A model generated the notes under the pieces. That model ran no database searches. It was given only the letters and a program-made list of their open reading frames with translations, and had not been told where the DNA came from. From JAABTH01 sp964390725 (GTDB taxonomy: Bacteria > Bacillota > Dethiobacteria > DTU022), in assembly GCA_964390725.1 (NCBI GenBank), contig CAYMIW010000012.1:13242-77241 (forward strand): DNA of 64,000 nucleotides, in the 5' to 3' direction. Position 1 is the stretch's first letter. Every line of letters starts with the position of its first letter. Below, in pieces: positions 26,238-33,932 of the stretch. The position numbers and the translations under genes were made by a program.

Positions 26238-28322
26238 ATGAAAAAGTATACCAGCGATAATATTCGCAATGTGGCGCTAATATCTCACGGCGGTGCCGGT
26301 AAGACCTCTCTCACCGAAGCGCTGCTTTTCACATCAGGGGCAGTTAACCGCCTCGGTAAAGTGGAGGCGGGCAATACCATAACAGATTACGACCCGGATG
26401 AAATAAAAAAACAGGTGACGATTAATGTAGGGCTGGCGCCAATTGAATGGGATAATGTAAAAGTTAACTTGCTTGATACCCCGGGTTATTTTGATTTTAT
26501 TGGAGATGTTTTGGGAGCGTTAAGAGTTGCAGATAGCGTTGTAACAGTGGTCTGTGCTGTCTCCGGTGTTGAAGTCGGAACTGAAAAAGTGTGGAGTTAT
26601 GCAGATGATTTTAACCTGCCGCGCTGTGTTGTTATAAATAAACTTGATCGCGAAAATGCAAATTTTGAAGGCACTCTTGAACAACTGCGCAGTCATTTTG
26701 GTTTAAACGTAGCACCACTGCAGATGCCGATCGGTAAAGAGGCCGATTTTAAAGGGGTTGTCGATCTGGTTCGACAAAAAGCCCTTATTTTTTCTGATGA
26801 TGGCATGAAGGTTACTGAAGAGGATATACCAGCTGATCTTGTTGATCAAGCCCAGGAGTTAAGGGAAAAACTTGTGGAGACAACAGCCGAGGCAGATGAT
26901 GCTTTGCTAGAAAAGTATCTTGAAGGAGAAGTTCTTACTGATGAAGAGCTGAACAAGGGTTTACGCCAGGGAGTTTTAAAGGGCAAAATTATTCCGGTAC
27001 TCTGTGCTGCTGCAACGAAAAATTCTGGTATGCAGCCTATACTTGATCTGATTAATAATTACCTTCCCTCCCCTATTGATCAGGATGAGATTAAAGCTGT
27101 AAAACCGGGAACAGATGAAGAAGTCACCAGGAAACTGGATCAGGGTGAACCGATGTCTGCCTTTGTTTTTAAAACGCTGGCCGACCCTTATGTTGGTAGA
27201 ATTAACTATTTCCGTGTTTACTCCGGATCGATTAAACCGGACAGTCAGGTTTACAATGCCGGTAAAGATATGACAGAGAGGCTGGGCCAGGTTTTCTCAA
27301 TGAGAGGAAAAAACCAAATTAGCATGGAAGAAGTTGTAACCGGGGATATAGCCTGTGTGGCAAAGCTCCAGGAAACTGCAACGGGAGACACCCTGTGTGA
27401 TCGTACCAGCCCTCTCGAATTTCCGAAATTACAATTCCCCGATCCGGTTATATCCTTTGCTGTTGATCCTAAAACTAAAGGTGACGAAGAAAAAGTTATG
27501 ACCGGCCTGTCCCGTTTCCTGGAAGAAGACCCCACATTCCACCTTGAAAGACGTGCTGAAACAAAACAAACGGTTATATCCGGTCTCGGTGAACTGCACC
27601 TGGAAATTATAGTCAGCCGGTTGGCCCAGAAGTTTGGTGTGGAAGTTGATTTTTCAACACCAAAAGTGCCTTACAAGGAAACTATTCGTGGCCAGTCGCG
27701 GGTTGAAGGAAAGCATAAAAAACAGTCCGGTGGGCGTGGTCAGTTCGGACATGTCTATCTTGAGATGGAACCGGCAGAAACCGGGCAGGGCCTGGTATTC
27801 GAAGATAAAATCTTCGGAGGGTCCGTGCCGCGGCAGTATATCCCAGCGGTTGAAAAAGGGGTTCGAGAAGCAATGGACGCAGGGGTAATTGCCGGTTATC
27901 CGGTTGTAGATATTGTGGTAAAACTTGTCGACGGTTCTTACCACACTGTAGACTCTTCTGAAATGGCTTTCAAAATTGCTGCTTCACAGGCTTTCCGTAA
28001 AGGTATGGAAGAAGCGGGTCCCGTGTTGCTTGAGCCGGTTATGGATATAGAAGTAGTCGTTCCCGATGCATTCATGGGCGATATCATGGGTGATTTAAAC
28101 AGTAAAAGAGGGCGTATTCAGGGCATGGAACCGGAAGGCAACTTACAAAAAATTCGTGCCCAGGTTCCTTTGGCAGAGATGTTTAAATACTCAATTGACC
28201 TTCGTTCTATGACCCAGGGCCGTGGCTTTTTCACAATGGCATTCTCACATTATGAAGAAGTGCCGCACCAGGTTGCTGAGCAGATTGTGGCTGCTATCCA
28301 GAAGGAAAAAGAAGAAGAATAA
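26238..28322 (+). CDS. Elongation factor G-like GTPase (EF-G paralogue)
   Basis: The 694-residue protein has the five EF-G domains: G domain with P-loop GGAGKTSLTEALL near residue 16, DTPGYFDF, NKLDRENANFEG; domain II around EPMSAFVFKTLADPYVGRINYFRVYSG; domain III to V with SGLGELHLEII and GRGQFGHVYLEMEP, ending ATGRGFF-like QGRGFFTM. The P-loop begins SHGGAGKTS, not the AHIDAGKTT of translational EF-G, and it stands alone without rpsL, rpsG or tuf. These features fit the EF-G-2 / EF-G-like group, whose role is unclear (translation variant or ribosome recycling). The ATG at 26238 follows GAGGAGGC. Confidence 0.88.
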   Translation: MKKYTSDNIRNVALISHGGAGKTSLTEALLFTSGAVNRLGKVEAGNTITDYDPDEIKKQVTINVGLAPIEWDNVKVNLLDTPGYFDFIGDVLGALRVADSVVTVVCAVSGVEVGTEKVWSYADDFNLPRCVVINKLDRENANFEGTLEQLRSHFGLNVAPLQMPIGKEADFKGVVDLVRQKALIFSDDGMKVTEEDIPADLVDQAQELREKLVETTAEADDALLEKYLEGEVLTDEELNKGLRQGVLKGKIIPVLCAAATKNSGMQPILDLINNYLPSPIDQDEIKAVKPGTDEEVTRKLDQGEPMSAFVFKTLADPYVGRINYFRVYSGSIKPDSQVYNAGKDMTERLGQVFSMRGKNQISMEEVVTGDIACVAKLQETATGDTLCDRTSPLEFPKLQFPDPVISFAVDPKTKGDEEKVMTGLSRFLEEDPTFHLERRAETKQTVISGLGELHLEIIVSRLAQKFGVEVDFSTPKVPYKETIRGQSRVEGKHKKQSGGRGQFGHVYLEMEPAETGQGLVFEDKIFGGSVPRQYIPAVEKGVREAMDAGVIAGYPVVDIVVKLVDGSYHTVDSSEMAFKIAASQAFRKGMEEAGPVLLEPVMDIEVVVPDAFMGDIMGDLNSKRGRIQGMEPEGNLQKIRAQVPLAEMFKYSIDLRSMTQGRGFFTMAFSHYEEVPHQVAEQIVAAIQKEKEEE

Positions 28323-28352
28323 TCATTCTAAACACATTATTTTGATCAAAAT

Positions 28353-28383
28353 GGGGCGGTTATCAACCGCCCCATGCGTTTTT
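28353..28383 (+). terminator. Terminator after the EF-G paralogue
   Basis: GGGGCGGTT (28353-28361) pairs perfectly with AACCGCCCC (28365-28373) around a three-base loop, followed by ATGCGTTTTT. It lies between two convergent genes. Confidence 0.85.
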
Positions 28384-28422
28384 AAATATGACCAGTTTAC
28401 CTTCTTAATAACTGATACATTA

Positions 28423-29625
28423 TTATTCCCTTTTCAGTAAGCTTTTTTTTACTTTTACGACAGCCCTATTCAAAACCAGCCTGCTAAACGAAAAGATTGG
28501 TTTAATGTCGTCAAGAGCCCATATGGCATGGGCTTTTTTATAAGAAAACCATGGTTTGATAATTTCACCTAAGCTAAGCTGCCTGCTTTTCAGGTAAGCA
28601 ACGCTGCTGATAAAATCTTCAAATGCATGCCAGAATACCCAGGGCCGATCTTCGGCTAAATGTAAGTCGGGAAGAGGTTTACCGATCAAATCTCGATACA
28701 TGGCATAAGTAAATTCTACCCCGCACTTGTCGAATAATACATTCAGGGTGCTTAGGCGGGCATTTATTTCGATCATATAGTAATGGCCTGAATCAGCATG
28801 CTGCTTAAATTCGATTTCACCATAGCCCCGGTAACCAATTTTTTCCATGTAACTCAGACCTAAATCAACCAGTTCCTGAACATGTTTATGCCGTGTTAAT
28901 GTTGATGAGCCAAAATTAATTGGAAACTGGCGCAGTTTTTGGGCGGTGAAAGTGTGTGTTGCCCGTCCCTCCCGGTTTATATATACGTCAAAAACGTACA
29001 TATGATCGTCAAAACCGGGAATAATTTCCTGTACCATTACTTCAAGGGTTTCTCTGCGGGCTTTCTTCAGCGCTGTAAGCAGCTCCTCGCTGCTTTCAGC
29101 AAAAAGGCACTTCTGTCTGAACACTTTTACAAATTCATGTGAAAGTGCAGGCTTAATAATACAGGGATAATTAATACTGGCAACGATCTCTGCGAGGTTA
29201 GCCTTTTCATCGGCAATGAAAGTTTGTGGCATTTGTAAATTAAATGAGGCAGACAATTGATGAAGACCCTGCTTATCAATAATTTTTTCCAGTAGCCCTT
29301 CGGGCATTTCCGGGAAAAGAAAAAATTTCTTTAAACGTTCTGAATGGCGCGAAATCAGCAGGGCATAGCTGTCGGCTGTTGCCATTAATACTGGTTTCAC
29401 TGAAAATTTGCTTCCATAATTAATCAAAAAGTCAGCCAGCTCTTCTTCGCTTTGATTGATATCGGGGCATAACACCCGTTCAGTTACATAGCGTGATGCC
29501 AGGGCATAAGCTGAGGGGAAATGATAATCAAGAGCGTAAACAGGAACACCCCTGCGTCCCAGGCTGCGAATTGCGCCCAGGGCAGTATAAAAGTTTGCTC
29601 CCAATATTACAACAGGCGGCTGCAT
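28423..29625 (-). CDS. ATP-grasp family protein (carboxylate-amine ligase-like)
   Basis: The 400-residue product has an N-terminal Rossmann-like segment (VVILGANFYTALGAIRSLGRRGVPVYALD) typical of ATP-grasp carboxylate ligases, then the ATP-grasp fold: KQGLHQLSASFNL, YPCIIKPALSH with the nucleotide-binding lysine, VMVQEIIPGFDDHMYVFDVYI, and the metal-binding GEIEFKQHADSGHYYMIEINARL. The N-x-R of EINAR is the catalytic Mg site. The substrate is unknown; similar proteins in many bacteria sit near cell-wall or exopolysaccharide genes. It is alone here, convergent with the EF-G paralogue and divergent from ddl. Translation most likely starts at ATG 29625, with GAGGG six bases upstream, rather than the TTG two codons earlier. 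Confidence 0.85.
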   Translation of the reverse strand: MQPPVVILGANFYTALGAIRSLGRRGVPVYALDYHFPSAYALASRYVTERVLCPDINQSEEELADFLINYGSKFSVKPVLMATADSYALLISRHSERLKKFFLFPEMPEGLLEKIIDKQGLHQLSASFNLQMPQTFIADEKANLAEIVASINYPCIIKPALSHEFVKVFRQKCLFAESSEELLTALKKARRETLEVMVQEIIPGFDDHMYVFDVYINREGRATHTFTAQKLRQFPINFGSSTLTRHKHVQELVDLGLSYMEKIGYRGYGEIEFKQHADSGHYYMIEINARLSTLNVLFDKCGVEFTYAMYRDLIGKPLPDLHLAEDRPWVFWHAFEDFISSVAYLKSRQLSLGEIIKPWFSYKKAHAIWALDDIKPIFSFSRLVLNRAVVKVKKSLLKRE

Positions 29626-29851
29626 GAACAACCCTCTTTCCGGTTTTCTTTAATATTAGCAGCAACTCATTTTGCTGCAATAACCAAGTTTGAAATAATA
29701 CAGTGACTTATTTATTATAATATAAAGGCAGAATAATAATAAGAGTTTATGATGCACGGCCGGCAAAGTTTTGCTGCAGCCGGTTTCAAAGAGCGCTATG
29801 TTATAATTAATGCAAGTAATTTGAACAAGTTAAGCAATGGAGTGATAAATT

Positions 29852-30958
29852 TTGAGCAGGAAAAAGCTGGCAGTTATTTTCGGCGGTCGCTCGGGAGAAC
29901 ATATCGTTTCTTTACGGTCAGCTGCGTCAATCATAAAAGCGGTTGATCAGGATTTATATGAAGTAATACAGGTAGGCATAACAGCTGAAGGAGCTTGGAT
30001 TACCGGTCCCGACGCCTGGCTTTCGCTATGGGAAAAAAGGCAGCCCAGGGAATCCTTTGCTGCAGCGCTGCTAACAAATCCTTCCCGGCCGGGTTTGCTT
30101 ATTCAAAAAGGGGATAGTCCCCAGGAATGGCATTATCAGGAGCTTGATCTTGCTTTTCCGGTTTTGCACGGAACCTATGGTGAAGATGGCACAATTCAGG
30201 GTTTGTTCGAAATGGCCGGCCTGCCTTATGTTGGTTCGGGTGTCCTGGCATCAAGCGCCGGTATGGATAAAGTAGTAATGAAAGTATTATTTCGGGAAGC
30301 CGGCCTGCCTGTTGCCTCCTATCACTGGTTTTACCGTTGGCAGTGGGCTGAAAAGCAGGATGAAATTGCAGCCCGGGTTAATCTGGAACTGGGTTTTCCC
30401 TGCTTTGTTAAGCCTGCCAACCTGGGTTCCAGTGTGGGGATAAGCAAAGTTCATGCCCCGGTTGATCTGCCGGCTGCCGTTGATGAAGCTTTTCTGTACG
30501 ATGAAAAAGTGATTATAGAAGCATTTGTTGATGGCAGAGAAATTGAGTGCAGCGTCCTTGGTGATATTAACCCTGAAGCGTCGTTGCCAGGTGAGGTAGT
30601 TCCCTGTAATGAATTCTATGATTACCGTGCAAAATATTTAGATGATCGTTCGGAGCTGATTATCCCGGCCCGGCTTGGAACCAAAAATGTAGATAAAATT
30701 CGTGATTACTCTCTTCGGGCATTTACGGCAGTTGAAGCCAATGGCCTGGCCAGGGTCGATTTTTTCCTGGATCGATCCAGCGGTGAGATCATATTGAACG
30801 AGATTAATACTATGCCCGGTTTTACCGATATAAGCATGTTTTCTAAAATGTGGGAAGCAAGCGGTATAAGCTATGCTGAACTGGTCGGCAAACTGCTTCA
30901 TTATGCTGAAAACCGTCATAAGCGCCGTCTGTCCCTGCTGGCTTCACCTCCTGAATGA
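29852..30958 (+). CDS. ddl: D-alanine--D-alanine ligase
   Basis: Ddl joins two D-alanines for peptidoglycan precursors. The 368-residue ATP-grasp enzyme begins KLAVIFGGRSGEHIVSLRSA, with the glutamate and serine of the first substrate site. It continues with FPVLHGTYGEDGTIQGLFEMAGLPYVGSG, FPCFVKPANLGSSVGISKV, the omega-loop FYDYRAKYLDD characteristic of D-Ala-D-Ala (not D-lactate) ligases, and the metal ligands EIILNEINTMPGFT. The start is TTG at 29852 with GGAGTG upstream. An adjacent, divergent ATP-grasp gene is unrelated in sequence. Confidence 0.95.
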   Translation: MSRKKLAVIFGGRSGEHIVSLRSAASIIKAVDQDLYEVIQVGITAEGAWITGPDAWLSLWEKRQPRESFAAALLTNPSRPGLLIQKGDSPQEWHYQELDLAFPVLHGTYGEDGTIQGLFEMAGLPYVGSGVLASSAGMDKVVMKVLFREAGLPVASYHWFYRWQWAEKQDEIAARVNLELGFPCFVKPANLGSSVGISKVHAPVDLPAAVDEAFLYDEKVIIEAFVDGREIECSVLGDINPEASLPGEVVPCNEFYDYRAKYLDDRSELIIPARLGTKNVDKIRDYSLRAFTAVEANGLARVDFFLDRSSGEIILNEINTMPGFTDISMFSKMWEASGISYAELVGKLLHYAENRHKRRLSLLASPPE

Positions 30959-31048
30959 TAAATGTGCAGTATCATGCCGCCGGGAAGGATAATAAGCTTA
31001 TACTGTTGAACAAATATCACTACCTGTAGATATCATGATTATCAAGGG

Positions 31049-31690
31049 GTGAGAAATATTTCTGAAGAGCATCAACAAACACTGGCCGATTTAATCTATG
31101 GTGATCATAGTACACCAGAAACAAGGCAGACAGACAACCTCACAGCCCTGGAGGATTTAAAAAAAACTTGCCTTGCCTGCAACCGCTGCGTTTTAAGGAG
31201 CGGCTGCAGCCAGGTTGTTTTTGGTGCCGGAAATTATAAGGCCCGCTTACTAATGGTTGGTGAAGGGCCGGGTGCCGATGAAGATCGTACAGGCATACCT
31301 TTTGTTGGTAAAGCCGGCCGGCTTCTTGATAAAATACTGCAGGCTGCAGAGATAAACAGGGATGAAATATTCATAACAAATGTGGTCAAGTGCCGCCCCC
31401 CCGGTAATCGGCTGCCGCTTCAGCCTGAGGTAGACGCCTGCCTGCCATATTTAAAGGAGCAGATCGAGTTAATTAACCCCGAGATTATTGTTTGCCTTGG
31501 TTCGCTGGCCACTAAGAATATGATTGATAAAAATGCAGCAATAACCCGGATGCGAGGGAAATGGCACACGATAGATGGACGGCAGGTTATAGCCACATTT
31601 CATCCCGCTGCATTGTTAAGAGATCCATCAAGAAAAAAAGATGTTTGGGAAGACTTTAAACAGATCATGGAAAAATATAACCCTGTTTAA
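31049..31690 (+). CDS. Family-4 uracil-DNA glycosylase, Fe-S type
   Basis: The 213 residues match the family-4 UDG of thermophiles and anaerobes, which removes uracil from DNA. Cysteines in CLACNRC, VVKCRPPGNR and VDACLPYL supply a 4Fe-4S cluster. The catalytic motif A is GEGPGADEDRTGIPFVGKAGRLLD, and motif B is ATFHPAALLRDPSRK. The start is a GTG at 31049 with a poor, overlapping ribosome-binding site, so the N-terminal 30 residues are uncertain. It lies between ddl and a two-component pair. Confidence 0.9.
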   Translation: MRNISEEHQQTLADLIYGDHSTPETRQTDNLTALEDLKKTCLACNRCVLRSGCSQVVFGAGNYKARLLMVGEGPGADEDRTGIPFVGKAGRLLDKILQAAEINRDEIFITNVVKCRPPGNRLPLQPEVDACLPYLKEQIELINPEIIVCLGSLATKNMIDKNAAITRMRGKWHTIDGRQVIATFHPAALLRDPSRKKDVWEDFKQIMEKYNPV

Positions 31691-31721
31691 ACCTTAATCT
31701 GATTGCAGGGAGAGGATACAA

Positions 31722-32414
31722 ATGGCTAATGAATTAGTTCTGGTGGTAGACGATGAAAAAACACTGGTTAAAGCGCTCAGTTTTAATCTTGAAAAAGAAG
31801 GATTCCGGGTTGAACAGGCTTATGATGGAGAAGAGGCCCTGCAGAAATTTTATTCTTTAAAGCCCGATATCGTAGTGCTTGATCTAATGCTACCCGAAAT
31901 TGACGGTTTTGAAGTTTGTAGACGTATTCGTAAAAAATATGATGTTCCGATCATTATGCTCACTGCACGGAGCGAAGATATCGACAAGGTTCTCGGTCTT
32001 GAACTGGGTGCTGATGACTATCTGACCAAACCGTTTAATTCAAGAGAGCTTGTTGCCCGGATCAGGGCAATACTCAGGCGCAGTACTGTTCGTGAAGAAG
32101 AAGCTAAGAAGATGATTCAAATCGGGGATCTTAAGGTTGATCTTCTACAACATCGGGTTCGTCTTGGCGAACGGGAGGTTAGCCTCACTTCAAAAGAATT
32201 TGCTCTCCTGAGTTTTCTTGCTGCTAACGCGGGGAATGTTTATTCCCGTGAGCAACTTCTGGAACAGATCTGGGGTTACGAATACTACGGAGATTTAAGA
32301 ACAGTTGATGTTCATATCAGGCATCTACGTGAGAAACTGGAGAATGATCCGGGTAATCCCGATTTAATTATCACGGTTTGGGGTACTGGTTACAAGATCA
32401 GGGAGGACCTTTAA
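31722..32414 (+). CDS. OmpR-family response regulator
   Basis: A 230-residue response regulator with an N-terminal receiver domain (VVDDEKTLVKALSFNLEKEGF, phospho-acceptor aspartate in PDIVVLDLMLPEIDG near residue 53, conserved IIMLTARS and lysine in DYLTKPFN). A C-terminal winged-helix OmpR/PhoB domain follows (VSLTSKEFALLSFLAAN, YSREQLLEQIWGY, RTVDVHIRHLREKLE). The sensor kinase starts in the overlap TAATG. The pair resembles WalRK/PhoPR-type systems but the sequence cannot choose between them. The GerMN gene downstream could be a target or partner. Confidence 0.95.
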   Translation: MANELVLVVDDEKTLVKALSFNLEKEGFRVEQAYDGEEALQKFYSLKPDIVVLDLMLPEIDGFEVCRRIRKKYDVPIIMLTARSEDIDKVLGLELGADDYLTKPFNSRELVARIRAILRRSTVREEEAKKMIQIGDLKVDLLQHRVRLGEREVSLTSKEFALLSFLAANAGNVYSREQLLEQIWGYEYYGDLRTVDVHIRHLREKLENDPGNPDLIITVWGTGYKIREDL

Positions 32415-33844
32415 TGGCCCGTTTTTTCAGTATAAGGTTCAGGTTAACAGCTTCATTCCTGGTAATTATATTAGCTGTTATGGTTATAATCAGTATCTTC
32501 CTCTACAACTTTCTCGAACGATACTACCTGGCTAATTTCACTGATACCCTGGAACGTTCGGGTCGGCTGGCTGCTGACTTTGTAACCGGTCAACTCACCG
32601 GGCAAGTTAATTCTGTCCGCTTAAGTGTTTTAGCAGAAAATATGAGCAGGCAGTCCCAGGCGAGGGTTATTTTTGCCGACCAACAGGCTAATGTAGTAGG
32701 TGATTCAATCAGGGTTGGAGGCTTGTTAAACCAGGTGCTGGAACAGGAAGATGTTTTTAATGCATTAAGTGGTAATGTAAGCAGCAGTATCGCTTACAGT
32801 GAAAGAGTCGGGCATACAGTCATGCAGATGGCAGTTCCGGTAGTCGAAGAAAATGATTTCATTACCGGGGTGGTTTTTCTTTCATCTTCCCTGGAAGAGG
32901 TTTACAGGACCCTTTACGATATCCGCCGTTTTCTTTTTCTCTCGACAGTCCTTGCCATGGCCGTGGTCGGGGGAGGGGCAATTATCCTTGCCAAACGTTT
33001 TACCGGGCCAATCGAAGAGCTGACCCAGGCAGCGCATAAAATGGCTGAAGGTAAGCTCGATCAGCATATTGAGGTTCGATCGGGAGATGAAATTGGCCGC
33101 TTATCGGAGCAGTTTAACCTGATGGCCAAACGACTTAACTATTATACCAGCAATCTGAAAAAATTTGCAGCCGATGTGGCCCACGAAGTCAGGACTCCCC
33201 TGACAACAATGAGCCTGCTCACCAAGTCGTTGAAAGAGCACGAAATGGAACCGGAGCAGCAAAAAGAATTTATCGATGATCTTGATCATGAGCTGGAACG
33301 GGTGGTGGCCCTGGTTAACGATTTGTTAGAGCTTTCCAAGCTGGAAAGAAACCAGATAGAATTTGAAGAAATAGAACTTTACTCTTTTATTTCCGGAATT
33401 TTGGAAGAAAGCCAGTATAGATTTGCGCGAGCCGGCCTGGAGTTGTACGAGGAACATAATGAAACCGACCTGTCGGTGCAGGCCGCGCCGCTGCAGCTGC
33501 GCCAGGTGCTGGTTAACCTGCTTGATAATGCACTGAAATATACTGAACCGGGTGGGGCAGTTACCGTTTCTTTAAAACGCGACGGGGGTGAAGCAGTCGT
33601 AAAGGTTGAAGATACCGGCTGTGGTATTCCTGAAGAAGACCTGAACTATATTTTTGAGCGATTTTTTAGGGTTGACAAAGCCCGTTCGCGCGAAAGAGGC
33701 GGAACAGGGCTTGGACTGGCCATTGTCAGTGAAATAATGGCTAAGCATAATGGCAGGGTCTGGGTGGAAAGTGAAGAAGGTGCCGGCAGCAAGTTTTACT
33801 TTGCCCTGCCCCTGTTTAATTCAAGGGATGTTAGGAAATCTTAA
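32414..33844 (+). CDS. Sensor histidine kinase (HAMP, HisKA, HATPase)
   Basis: The 476-residue kinase has a first membrane span near residues 9-32, an extracytoplasmic sensor region of about 140 residues, and a second span near 174-194 (LFLSTVLAMAVVGGGAIILA). A HAMP domain follows (ITGPIEEL-type: RFTGPIEELTQAAHKMAEGKLDQ). The phospho-acceptor histidine lies in FAADVAHEVRTPLTTM. The ATPase N, G1 and G2 boxes read LLDNALKYTEPGG, VEDTGCGIPEE and GGTGLGLAI. It is complete. I start at ATG 32414, which overlaps the regulator stop and has GGGAGG upstream. Confidence 0.95.
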   Translation: MARFFSIRFRLTASFLVIILAVMVIISIFLYNFLERYYLANFTDTLERSGRLAADFVTGQLTGQVNSVRLSVLAENMSRQSQARVIFADQQANVVGDSIRVGGLLNQVLEQEDVFNALSGNVSSSIAYSERVGHTVMQMAVPVVEENDFITGVVFLSSSLEEVYRTLYDIRRFLFLSTVLAMAVVGGGAIILAKRFTGPIEELTQAAHKMAEGKLDQHIEVRSGDEIGRLSEQFNLMAKRLNYYTSNLKKFAADVAHEVRTPLTTMSLLTKSLKEHEMEPEQQKEFIDDLDHELERVVALVNDLLELSKLERNQIEFEEIELYSFISGILEESQYRFARAGLELYEEHNETDLSVQAAPLQLRQVLVNLLDNALKYTEPGGAVTVSLKRDGGEAVVKVEDTGCGIPEEDLNYIFERFFRVDKARSRERGGTGLGLAIVSEIMAKHNGRVWVESEEGAGSKFYFALPLFNSRDVRKS

Positions 33845-33932
33845 TACAGGGTCAATATTTTTTTAATATTTAACTGTTTCATTATGATAGAATATCATCA
33901 CTCTGGAATTTATAGTCCTGAGGTGTTAGTTT

